Positions 1-8,889 of a DNA stretch of 10,941 nucleotides are shown piece after piece. Source of the stretch: an uncultured Collinsella sp. (GTDB lineage: Bacteria; Actinomycetota; Coriobacteriia; Coriobacteriales; Coriobacteriaceae); the NCBI GenBank assembly GCA_900764955.1, contig CAAFPY010000008.1, positions 1 to 10,941 on the forward strand, in the 5' to 3' direction. The notes beneath the pieces are model-generated. The model saw only the letters and a program-made list of their open reading frames with translations, ran no database searches and was not told the DNA's origin. The position numbers were made by a program, and so were the translations under genes. The first letter of the stretch is position 1; the number at the start of each line of letters is the position of its first letter.

Positions 1-3284
<3,284 letters not shown>

Positions 3285-3292
3285 ATACCCCT

Positions 3293-3297
3293 CTCCT
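3293..3297 (-). promoter_or_regulatory. Shine-Dalgarno of nifJ
   Basis: On the minus strand AGGAG is followed by an 8-nt spacer (AGGGGTAT) and then ATG at 3284. The purine-rich run extends on both sides (GAGAGGAGAGGGG), so this is a strong ribosome site, and it fixes the start of nifJ. Confidence 0.8.
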
Positions 3298-3316
3298 CTC
3301 ATATAGGTATACAGGC

Positions 3317-3332
3317 CCCGGCGATTGCCGGG
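3317..3332 (-). other. hairpin in nifJ leader
   Basis: CCCGGC and GCCGGG form a perfect 6-bp GC stem around a 4-nt loop, ending about 33 nt upstream of the nifJ ATG and about 20 nt upstream of its Shine-Dalgarno. No T-tract follows, so it is not an intrinsic terminator. It could affect mRNA stability or translation; its role is unknown. Confidence 0.45.
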
Positions 3333-3610
3333 ATATTGGCGTGATGGGATTTACGCTGTTGCTTCCAATCATCTGGCAGGCAGGCTCAGCAGCAGGTACG
3401 TGGCGTGGAGAGAAGACATGCCGAGGCGAGGGGCAACTGATGCGCCCCACAGACCCGACCGCCCGTCTTGCACATGACCGAGCGCCGCAAAGGCCGCATG
3501 CCGGATGCTCCCGGGCACGCCCCGGCGATGGGAAGCGCCCGCAACGGAAATCCGCATGCGGGTTTATTGTACCCCGCCGTCAAGTGTAATTTCGGCAAAT
3601 ATAGGCGGGC

Positions 3611-3624
3611 GGTAAAGGTTTACC
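3611..3624. repeat. 14-bp inverted repeat, possible operator
   Basis: GGTAAA and TTTACC are separated by GG, a perfect 6-2-6 palindrome about 40 bp upstream of the TACAAT box that may drive nifJ. It has the size and symmetry of a dimeric regulator site. It does not match the Rex consensus, and I cannot assign a regulator. Chance occurrence is possible. Confidence 0.35.
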
Positions 3625-3641
3625 TCGGGTGACTGCCGGGA

Positions 3642-3675
3642 GCAAAATGATCCCTTAGGGACGGAGGGGCCATTT
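3642..3675 (-). terminator. terminator-like hairpin after the kinase/FHA operon
   Basis: Starting 12 nt after the FHA stop codon on the minus strand, AAATGGCCCCT can pair with AGGGATCATTT. This gives 9 Watson-Crick pairs plus one G-T and one mismatch, with a 9-nt loop. The right arm ends in a short T run (CATTTTGC). The left arm begins with an A run, so the structure could work in both directions. The T-tract is short and the stem imperfect, so termination is plausible but not certain. The GTCCCTAAGGGATCATTTT-type core could also be a dispersed intergenic repeat. Confidence 0.45.
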
Positions 3676-3686
3676 GGCGGGACTGG

Positions 3687-4625
3687 CTAGAGGGCACCGA
3701 AGAGGATGGCGTAGGTAGTGGATTCGCCGAGCTTGAGCTCGTCGCCGGGATTGAGTTGGGCGGAACGGCCGGGCTCGACCTGAATGCAGACGCGCGTGGC
3801 CCCGTTTACCACCACGGTTCCGTTGGTGGACGACAAGTCCTCGACGTGCCAGATATTTTGAGCATCGCACCAGATATGGGCATGGCGGGCCGAGACATCG
3901 TCGCCGACGTCGGTAATATCGCCCTCACCAGTGGCCAGCGCGCCAATCTCAACACCCTGCTCACTCGGCTGAATCCAGCGCGGGGCGCTCACGACAAAAC
4001 TGTTTTGCACGCGCAGCAAGCCCAAGGGGTGCGCCGGGGCGGATTCGCGCTCGCCTGCGGTCATCGACATGCCAAGCGAACGCGGCGTGGAGGTGCCTCC
4101 GCCACAGGTCGCGCGCGCGTAGTCGATGGCATAGTTCACCGAGGACCGCACATCCGCCGAACAACCGACGGCGACAAACAGCACCAGCACGGCCTCGGCG
4201 CGCTCGGCGGGCATGAGTTCCGCCGCCTGGGACAGGCGATCGAGCGCGTTGCGATAGAGATTCGTGTCCTGGTGGCACTCTTCGAGCGCGCGTACCATCG
4301 GTTCACCTGCAGGGCCGCACACCATATTGATCACAGCCGTGGAGTCCATGGGATTGCGCTGGCGCAGGGCCAGTTGCGACATAATACGCGCAGCCGAGGT
4401 ACCGTATTCGGCAAAGTAGCGCTGCTGAAGCGTGCCGACCGGCGCGCGAACGATAAAGCGGGAAACCCAAGAGCGATCGGCGGCCCGGCTCTGCGGGCTG
4501 CGGCCGTCGGCGAGCGGACGGGACGAAAGCACCAAGCCGCACAGCTCGATATGGCTCAGATGCGCCGCGCGCTTAAAGATGTCAAACATGGCCCCGCATG
4601 GGGTGAGCTCAACTTGAGATGCCAT
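3687..4625 (-). CDS. FHA-domain protein, reader of the kinase operon
   Basis: A 312-residue soluble protein with no signal peptide or membrane helix. Residues 1-195 are an unrecognised, mostly helical region. Residues about 202-312 form a forkhead-associated domain, a beta-sandwich that binds phosphothreonine peptides: SARHAHI (246-252 region, S246/R247/H248), then VEDLSSTNGTVVVNG (261-275, with S266/T267/N268/G269) and the closing strands PGDELKLG (293-300). The usual Gly-Arg at the start of the domain is not evident; the equivalent stretch reads EIGALATGEG. The gene starts 3 nt after the kinase stop, with a very strong AAGGAGG 8 nt upstream that overlaps the kinase's last codons, so the two are co-transcribed and probably made together. 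Inference: it binds phosphothreonines on the kinase or its substrates and passes the signal to an unknown partner through the N-terminal region. The FHA assignment is firm; the rest is unknown. Confidence 0.9.
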   Translation of the reverse strand: MASQVELTPCGAMFDIFKRAAHLSHIELCGLVLSSRPLADGRSPQSRAADRSWVSRFIVRAPVGTLQQRYFAEYGTSAARIMSQLALRQRNPMDSTAVINMVCGPAGEPMVRALEECHQDTNLYRNALDRLSQAAELMPAERAEAVLVLFVAVGCSADVRSSVNYAIDYARATCGGGTSTPRSLGMSMTAGERESAPAHPLGLLRVQNSFVVSAPRWIQPSEQGVEIGALATGEGDITDVGDDVSARHAHIWCDAQNIWHVEDLSSTNGTVVVNGATRVCIQVEPGRSAQLNPGDELKLGESTTYAILFGAL

Positions 4626-4628
4626 GAC

Positions 4629-6473
4629 CTAGGCCTCCTTGGTCGTAGAAATAGAACCGGACGATACTTCGACAGGTCCGCCAAAAGTACGGGCAGCCGC
4701 GGCTCCACCGGCAAGCGGAGTCGCCATCTGGGCTTTTGTACGTCGCGGTGCCGAAACGGGAAGTTCAAAGGCAAAGCCCATCGCAAGCAAAAACCACGTA
4801 AGCGTATAGGTTGCAACCAGAGCGGCAACAAGGCCGCCCATCACGGCGCGTTGGGAAAATACGCTACATGCAGCCACAACCAGCACCGGAACCTCGCAGG
4901 CAGAAAGCGCAAGCACACCCTGCAGGAAGCCCGAGCGCCGATTGCGCGCAAGTGCCCCCGCGACAACGCCGGCTATGCCTGGCAGCGCCAACGCCAGTGC
5001 GGCAATAATACCCGGTAGCGACCCAGACCACACGAGCGATCCCAAAGTCGCCGTCACGCGAGCGCCCGACGCCAGCAGCGCGGCCGAAACCACGACCACA
5101 GCCCAAACCACGCCACAGACGACCGCCGCGCCGACCATCAGCGCGCGACGAACCGCGCGGCCAGACGCATCCATGGGGCACGGCGTGAGCGGCTCGCCGC
5201 GGAGCGAACGACCGACATTTTGCGCATAGTGGTCACAAAACGCCGAGAGCGCCGCCTCGACCGCCGCCGGCTCGGAACGATCTTTTTGATGGCTGGACAG
5301 ACAGGCCATCACCACGTCGAACAGCTGGGCATCGACAAACGCCAGCGCATCGCGTAGCTCCTCGGAATCCGGCTCAAGCCCCAGCTGCTGGGCCTGCTCG
5401 GCCGCGGCGAGCGCCACATCGGGCTCACGACGAAGCAGCTGAGTCAAATCGCAACCGGGCGCATGGGCACCAATGGGATAGTCGGGCCGCGTGTCCATCT
5501 TGAGACGGTAGGGGCTGGCGATGTCGCGCGTCTTTTTGCGCGAACCCGAGGTGCCCGAAGCGCTCGGCGCGGCTTCGTATGGCGCGACGCCGGCAATGAG
5601 CTCGTAAACCGTGCTTGCCGCGGCATAGACGTCGATCGCCGGCGACATACGCAAAGCGCGCAGGTCGGGAATATCGTCGGTGAGCATCTCGGGCGGAGCG
5701 TAGGCCACCGTCGCGCGACGCAGCGTGGCATAGCGCTCCGTAAACGACGCCTTGCCGCCGGTACCGGCCACGGCCGACGCAGGCTCGAGCGCCAGCGACG
5801 AGCCAAAGTCGATCAGACACAGGTCAAAGGTGCCCTCGGCAAGCTGCCGGTCAAGCGGTAGACGCGCCGTACGCACCATAATATTAGCGGGCGAGATATC
5901 GCGATGGACAAAGCCCTCACCCACCAGGCTCATACGGCAGAGCAGATCGAACAGGTCGCGACCTAGACGCGCCGCCACAAGCGGCGACAGGCGTCCGGCA
6001 TCGTCCACGGCGAGTCGCGAACGCAAGCGGGCGAGCGTCTCGCCCTCGACCCATTCCACGACAATTGCAGGCACACCGTCGACCTCGCCCCAGCCATAGA
6101 GGCGGGGAAAGCCCTTAAGACCCGAAAGGGCGCGATGGCATTCATATTCCTCGCGAAACGCCGCCTTGAACTTGGCGACCAGTGCCTCGTGAGTTGCATC
6201 GTCGTCAAACTCATCGCGCGTCGGCAAGATGAGCTGCTTGAGCGCCACGGCCTCGCCTTGGGCGTTGACGGCACGCGTCACGCGGCCGATGCCGCCACGA
6301 CGCATGGTGGCATCGTCGGCAAACAGCATCGTAAAACGACGCAGATAGGCAGGCAGTTCGTCCTGACCGAGCGCAATGGCCGGCTCAAACCCGTCGACAC
6401 GCGCCAGGCGCAGGCCGACCATGGGATCGCGACCGAGCGATTGCGGTGTGGTGGATGCAAGATCGGTCATCAT
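4629..6473 (-). CDS. membrane-anchored Hanks-type Ser/Thr protein kinase
   Basis: A 614-residue kinase expected to phosphorylate Ser/Thr on proteins at the inner face of the membrane. The kinase domain runs from about 50 to 415. Gly-rich loop RRGGIGRV (58-65); ATP-binding K79 in VALKQL; catalytic loop HRDISPANI (190-198, D192 and N197); metal-binding DFG at 222-224; APPE at 259-262; structural D281 in DVYAAAS. All catalytic residues are present, so it should be active. About 85 residues (300-385) are inserted in the C-lobe after helix F. Four hydrophobic helices follow (about 446-468, 483-507, 518-538, 546-570), then a short Ser/Thr/Gly-rich tail. This differs from the PknB layout (one helix then PASTA repeats). 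The start ATG overlaps the upstream stop (ATGA), with a second ATG next to it and no clear Shine-Dalgarno, which points to translational coupling. The FHA gene downstream is its likely partner. The substrate is unknown. Confidence 0.93.
   Translation of the reverse strand: MMTDLASTTPQSLGRDPMVGLRLARVDGFEPAIALGQDELPAYLRRFTMLFADDATMRRGGIGRVTRAVNAQGEAVALKQLILPTRDEFDDDATHEALVAKFKAAFREEYECHRALSGLKGFPRLYGWGEVDGVPAIVVEWVEGETLARLRSRLAVDDAGRLSPLVAARLGRDLFDLLCRMSLVGEGFVHRDISPANIMVRTARLPLDRQLAEGTFDLCLIDFGSSLALEPASAVAGTGGKASFTERYATLRRATVAYAPPEMLTDDIPDLRALRMSPAIDVYAAASTVYELIAGVAPYEAAPSASGTSGSRKKTRDIASPYRLKMDTRPDYPIGAHAPGCDLTQLLRREPDVALAAAEQAQQLGLEPDSEELRDALAFVDAQLFDVVMACLSSHQKDRSEPAAVEAALSAFCDHYAQNVGRSLRGEPLTPCPMDASGRAVRRALMVGAAVVCGVVWAVVVVSAALLASGARVTATLGSLVWSGSLPGIIAALALALPGIAGVVAGALARNRRSGFLQGVLALSACEVPVLVVAACSVFSQRAVMGGLVAALVATYTLTWFLLAMGFAFELPVSAPRRTKAQMATPLAGGAAAARTFGGPVEVSSGSISTTKEA
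4634..4640 (-). promoter_or_regulatory. Shine-Dalgarno of the FHA gene
   Basis: AAGGAGG lies within the last codons of the kinase, 8 nt before the FHA ATG at 4625. It sets the FHA start and suggests strong translation of the reader compared with the kinase, whose own start has no visible Shine-Dalgarno. Confidence 0.8.
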
Positions 6474-7375
6474 AGGGCAAGCGCCGCCACGTTATTGTTG
6501 AAGTTACCGAGCGCGACGTCATCATCGCCGTAATGGCCGACCCATTGACATAGGTTGGTGTAACAGCCCCACAGATTGGCATACTGCTGATACCACTTTG
6601 ACCGGGGCGAGAATGTCTGACGACCGAACTCGGCTCGAATGACAAACATCTCCCCGACCAGGCTGTCGCACGGCCTGGGATCTCCCGTAGAGTTATAGGT
6701 CGAGACCACGTCATTGGCGCGAGAAACATAGCCGTCGAGCATGTTGTACTTGGTCACAAGCCAACTGTGAATGCTCTCTTCCTCAGCAGCGGAAAGGCCA
6801 CCGGAGTTTGCATCGTTGTCAGTGTTGCCGCCCGTCGAGCCGCCGTTTCCAGACCCTCCGGCAGAGGAACCCGACCCAGAGCCGCCGCCCGAACTCGACG
6901 AATCCGAGCCGGAGCCAGAAGTATCCGAGCTACCGGGCTTTCCGGACTGCTGGGCGTCCTGCTCCTTCTGCTGCTCGACCTTATTCACCGTTGCCGCCAC
7001 GCTATTGTTGGACAACCGATCGATGATCTTGGTGTTGGTGAGCACGATGGTTTTGCCATTGGCAAGCGTGACTTCGTTGTCCGGGGCCTCGGTGCCGTCC
7101 GCGTCGTCAGTGCCAAACACAATATGCGCGACCACACTTGCCCAAGCATATCCAGTCGTGGTGCCCAGGTCACTTTTGACCTCATGCCCTACGCGCGGTT
7201 CGCGTGCGGCATGTGCCTGTATCATGGACGGCACGGTCATGCCATAGGCAGAAACGCCAGCTATGACCAGCACCAGCGAGCACGACAGCAGCGCGTACGC
7301 CCGAGGCGCCAAGCCCAGTCGGCGTCGCATGCGCACCGCGGCGCCGCGCTTTGTCTGAGTGCCACCGGGCCGCAT
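6470..7375 (-). CDS. single-pass membrane protein with Ser/Gly linker, first gene of kinase operon
   Basis: 301 residues, family not recognised. A basic N-terminus (R10, R15, R17-R19) is followed by one hydrophobic helix at about 27-46, so the rest is likely outside the cell. Then come a small domain (about 60-135), a low-complexity Ser/Gly/Asn linker (about 144-193) and a C-terminal domain (about 195-301) rich in Trp, Tyr and Asn. That domain has three cysteines (C236, C271, C276), two of which could form a disulfide. The ATG at 7375 is chosen because GGAGGAG sits 5 nt upstream; an in-frame TTG at 7468 would add 31 residues but has no ribosome site and would read through a terminator hairpin. 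The stop overlaps the kinase start by 4 nt. Inference: an extracytoplasmic sensor, or a kinase regulator or substrate; the linker suits a domain reaching into or across the cell wall. No peptidase or sugar-binding motif seen. Confidence 0.8.
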   Translation of the reverse strand: MRPGGTQTKRGAAVRMRRRLGLAPRAYALLSCSLVLVIAGVSAYGMTVPSMIQAHAAREPRVGHEVKSDLGTTTGYAWASVVAHIVFGTDDADGTEAPDNEVTLANGKTIVLTNTKIIDRLSNNSVAATVNKVEQQKEQDAQQSGKPGSSDTSGSGSDSSSSGGGSGSGSSAGGSGNGGSTGGNTDNDANSGGLSAAEEESIHSWLVTKYNMLDGYVSRANDVVSTYNSTGDPRPCDSLVGEMFVIRAEFGRQTFSPRSKWYQQYANLWGCYTNLCQWVGHYGDDDVALGNFNNNVAALAL

Positions 7376-7380
7376 GCGTT

Positions 7381-7387
7381 CTCCTCC
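7381..7387 (-). promoter_or_regulatory. Shine-Dalgarno of the membrane protein gene
   Basis: GGAGGAG is 5 nt upstream of the ATG at 7375 and decides that start over the in-frame TTG further upstream. It directly touches the T-tract of the terminator at 7388-7415, so the terminator and ribosome site form one continuous unit. Confidence 0.8.
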
Positions 7388-7415
7388 AACAAAAACACGC
7401 CGCTCGGGAGCGGCG
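7388..7415 (-). terminator. intrinsic terminator or attenuator before the kinase operon
   Basis: On the minus strand CGCCGCT and AGCGGCG form a perfect 7-bp GC-rich stem around CCCG, followed by TGTTTTTGTT. This is a classic Rho-independent terminator for leftward transcription. It lies about 205 nt after the recR stop, so it can end ybaB-recR transcripts. It also lies inside the leader of the kinase operon: only 12 nt separate its T-tract from the ATG at 7375, leaving no room for a promoter in between. Kinase operon mRNA must therefore read through it, which makes it a candidate attenuator. Confidence 0.8.
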
Positions 7416-7529
7416 CATTCATTCGAATCCATATTTGAGTGTATCAGCGAACCCAAAAGGTTGCGCAACGAATGAGCAAATTAAGGATGCGAATGGAAGC
7501 ATCCATGCGATAAGCGGATACAAAGTATC

Positions 7530-7545
7530 TTTGTTGCACAACAAA
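7530..7545. repeat. perfect inverted repeat, possible operator
   Basis: TTTGTTG and CAACAAA flank CA, a 16-bp near-complete palindrome immediately next to a second one, GATAC-AAA-GTATC (7517-7529). Two abutting perfect palindromes at the predicted transcription start look like paired regulator sites. RNA hairpins are the alternative, although a 2-nt loop is unfavourable. Confidence 0.45.
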
Positions 7546-7573
7546 CTTATAGTCGCACGGAGAATTATGACTA
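7546..7573 (-). promoter_or_regulatory. candidate promoter of the kinase operon
   Basis: On the minus strand TAGTCA (7573-7568, 4 of 6 to TTGACA) is 16 nt from TATAAG (7551-7546, 5 of 6 to TATAAT). The predicted start, near 7539, falls inside the perfect palindrome at 7530-7545, as expected for a repressor site over +1. The resulting leader would be about 165 nt and end in the terminator at 7388-7415. A weaker alternative is the extended -10-like TGATACACT near 7450. Confidence 0.35.
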
Positions 7574-7619
7574 CCCCGTGCGTCGCGATGAAGACATACG
7601 GCAGGAGCAGGCTCGCCAC

Positions 7620-8216
7620 CTAAATCGTGCGACGGGCCTCGATGGCGCGCCCAAGCGTAAGCTCGTCGGCATACTCCAGGTCGCCGCCCACGGGAAGGCC
7701 GCTCGCCAGACGCGACACCTCAACGCCCAGCGGCTTAATGGTACGCGCCAGGTAGCTCGCCGTGGTCTCGCCCTCGATATTGGGGTTGGTGGCGATAATG
7801 ACCTCGGTGATATCCTCGTGCCCCAAGCGCGCCAACAGCTCACGAATGTGCAGCTGCTCGGGGCCAATCTTGTCCATGGGACTGATCACGCCGCCCAATA
7901 CGTGGTAGAGACCATGGTAGCTGCCCGTGCGCTCAATCGCCTGGACATCGCGCGGCTCGCCCACCACGCAAATGCGAGTGGTATCGCGCATCGAATCCTG
8001 GCAGATGGAGCACTCGTCGGCCGTGGCGTAGTTAAAACAGCGGCTGCAAAAGTGAACCTCCTGCTTAACCTCCAGGATGGCCTCGGCCAGGCGACGCGCT
8101 TCCTCGGCATCGGCCTCGAGCAGGTAATAGGCGATGCGCTGAGCCGACTTGGGGCCAATGCCCGGCAGGCGGCCCAGCTCATCGAGCAATTTTTGCAGGC
8201 TATGGTTGGCACTCAT
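7620..8216 (-). CDS. recR: recombination mediator protein RecR
   Basis: 198 residues, the normal length. RecR is a ring-forming, DNA-clamping protein that works with RecO (and RecF) to load RecA on single-stranded gaps during repair. Helix-hairpin-helix motif [14 protein letters not shown] (14-27); four-cysteine zinc finger C57, C60, C69, C72; Toprim domain from about 80 to 175 with E87 in VVGEP and ATNPNIEGE (142-150); family signature [14 protein letters not shown] (171-184). The ATG at 8216 gives the standard N-terminus, but only a weak Shine-Dalgarno is visible. The gene starts 13 nt after the ybaB stop, so it is probably translated from the same mRNA; ybaB-recR is a widespread pair. The terminator at 7388-7415 is the first strong stop signal downstream. 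Confidence 0.97.
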   Translation of the reverse strand: MSANHSLQKLLDELGRLPGIGPKSAQRIAYYLLEADAEEARRLAEAILEVKQEVHFCSRCFNYATADECSICQDSMRDTTRICVVGEPRDVQAIERTGSYHGLYHVLGGVISPMDKIGPEQLHIRELLARLGHEDITEVIIATNPNIEGETTASYLARTIKPLGVEVSRLASGLPVGGDLEYADELTLGRAIEARRTI

Positions 8217-8229
8217 ATATATGCGCGTC

Positions 8230-8550
8230 TTAGAACGGCATGCCCGGGATGTTGAGGCCGCCAGTGATGGCGCCCATCTGCTTGTTGGCGAGCTCGTTGA
8301 CGCCGCGAACGGCCTCGTTGACGGCAGCCATGATCATGTCCTGCAGCATATCGACGTCCTCGGGATCGAGGGCATCGGGGTCGATGGTGAGGTTGACGAG
8401 CTCCATCTCGCCGTTAACGGTCACCTTGACCATGCCGCCGCCGGCAGAGGCGTCGACGGTCTGGGACTTAAGGTTTTCCTGCGCGGCGGCAAGCTGCTCC
8501 TGCATCTTGCGAGCCTGCTTCATCATTTGCTGCATGTTCATACCGGCCAT
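8230..8550 (-). CDS. ybaB: YbaB/EbfC family nucleoid-associated protein
   Basis: 106 residues, typical for the family. These are small dimeric DNA-binding proteins of the nucleoid, often encoded between dnaX and recR. The N-terminus is the usual Met/Gln/Lys-rich helix ([16 protein letters not shown], 5-20). The [22 protein letters not shown] stretch (positions about 38-58) is the family's strand-forming core, and a second helix ([22 protein letters not shown]) follows. The C-terminus is Gly/Met/Pro-rich (NIPGMPF). The ATG at 8550 is supported by AAAGGAG 5 nt upstream. It is the first gene of a ybaB-recR transcript here, because a plus-strand gene separates it from dnaX. A direct link to recombinational repair is suggested by gene order but not proven. 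Confidence 0.95.
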   Translation of the reverse strand: MAGMNMQQMMKQARKMQEQLAAAQENLKSQTVDASAGGGMVKVTVNGEMELVNLTIDPDALDPEDVDMLQDMIMAAVNEAVRGVNELANKQMGAITGGLNIPGMPF

Positions 8551-8555
8551 GATGG

Positions 8556-8562
8556 CTCCTTT
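8556..8562 (-). promoter_or_regulatory. Shine-Dalgarno of ybaB
   Basis: AAAGGAG stands 5 nt upstream of the ybaB ATG at 8550 and confirms that start over the internal ATGs three and five codons later. Confidence 0.75.
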
Positions 8563-8712
8563 ACGTGCGGCCGCGCGACAAGCTGCAAGGGCAGCCGGAG
8601 CGCGACGGGACTTTCAAACTCAAAAATCGTACCACGGCGCGGGGCAAGCAAGCGGGGCGGACACGCTACCTCAGTCGATATACATGTCCTCCAATACAAA
8701 CCACGCGCAAAG

Positions 8713-8747
8713 ATTATGCAAGGCCGAATTATGCAAGGTTGCATAAT
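8713..8747. repeat. three TTGCATAAT half-sites (direct plus inverted repeat)
   Basis: ATTATGCAAGG occurs at 8713-8723 and again at 8728-8738 (15 bp apart). The second copy is followed at once by its mirror TTGCATAAT (8739-8747), so 8728-8747 is a perfect 9-2-9 inverted repeat. The arrangement is typical of a cooperative regulator site between divergent genes. Confidence 0.65.
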
Positions 8748-8849
8748 ATCGCATACTCAATCTAGTAGAGCCGAATCCGGCATTTCATGTGTGCCACTAA
8801 ATAGCTAAATGCCAAACCGCTGCTCGAGGCGAAGCACATGGCGGCAGGG

Positions 8850-8855
8850 TATAAT
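8850..8855 (+). promoter_or_regulatory. consensus -10 box for the 8890 gene
   Basis: A perfect TATAAT lies 34 nt before the ATG at 8890, giving a predicted start near 8862 and a leader of about 28 nt. No good -35 is found 16-18 nt upstream, so an activator may be needed. GGAGG (8879-8883), 6 nt before the ATG, completes the expression signals. Confidence 0.5.
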
Positions 8856-8889
8856 TTAATTGTCATAGATAGCAATTTGGAGGTGCCCC

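Larger units (their letters stand above)
3285..3641 (-). promoter_or_regulatory. nifJ upstream/leader region
   Basis: About 350 bp with no credible gene lie between the terminator-like hairpin after the FHA gene and nifJ. The promoter of nifJ should be here. The best -10 match is TACAAT on the minus strand (3571-3566), but no good -35 is at normal spacing: a TTGACG at 3583-3578 is only 6 nt away. Other marks are a CCGCATGCGG palindrome (3552-3561), a GGTAAA/TTTACC palindrome (3611-3624) and the leader hairpin at 3317-3332. If transcription starts near the TACAAT, the untranslated leader is roughly 270 nt, long for a housekeeping enzyme. I compared it by eye with common riboswitch signatures (TPP, cobalamin) and saw no match. 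The short open frames here (for example 62 codons from 3557) lack ribosome sites. Confidence 0.35.
7416..7619 (-). other. palindrome-rich region between recR and the kinase operon
   Basis: About 200 bp of visibly AT-richer DNA. In transcription order it holds CGCACGG/CCGTGCG with a 15-nt loop (7582-7554), TTTGTTG/CAACAAA with a 2-nt centre (7545-7530), GATAC/GTATC with a 3-nt centre (7529-7517, directly abutting the previous one), GGATGC/GCATCC with an 8-nt loop (7504-7485) and the perfect 10-bp GTTGCGCAAC (7469-7460). The terminator hairpin follows. The region may be a structured leader RNA, a set of operators, or both. A 66-codon frame (7619-7419, GTG start) with two hydrophobic stretches crosses it but has no ribosome site. 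No known riboswitch was recognised. Confidence 0.5.
8551..8889. promoter_or_regulatory. divergent intergenic region between ybaB and the plus-strand orphan
   Basis: This 339-bp region must hold the ybaB-recR promoter (leftward) and the promoter of the 8890 gene (rightward). The left half is GC-rich like the neighbouring genes; the right half (about 8690-8880) is visibly AT-rich. It contains the TTGCATAAT repeat cluster at 8713-8747, a small GCCG/CGGC hairpin at 8770-8781, and a GCTGC/GCAGC hairpin at 8582-8595 in the ybaB leader. A convincing leftward -35/-10 pair was not found; the CATAAT cores of the repeats could double as -10 boxes. No 4.5S RNA or tRNA, sometimes found near dnaX, was seen. 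Confidence 0.4.

Noticed and set aside
3369..3557. 62-codon minus-strand frame in the nifJ leader
   Set aside because: No Shine-Dalgarno, no domain and no hydrophobic or conserved pattern; better read as leader DNA.
3566..3583. TTGACG and TACAAT as a sigma-70 promoter of nifJ
   Set aside because: The two boxes are only 6 nt apart, so they cannot be used together; only the TACAAT is kept as a weak -10 candidate.
3756..5018. 420-codon open frame on the plus strand across the FHA gene and kinase 3' end
   Set aside because: It crosses two well-supported minus-strand genes, is Arg/Gly/His-rich, and has no ribosome site or recognisable motif.
7376..7468. Longer start (TTG at 7468) for the first kinase-operon gene
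   Set aside because: It would add 31 residues across a terminator hairpin without a ribosome site, whereas GGAGGAG is ideally placed for the ATG at 7375.
8682..8696. Four-codon leader peptide (ATG TAT ATC GAC TGA) with GGAGG on the minus strand upstream of ybaB
   Set aside because: The GGAGG is only 2 nt from the ATG, too close for normal initiation, and the peptide has no regulatory codon pattern.
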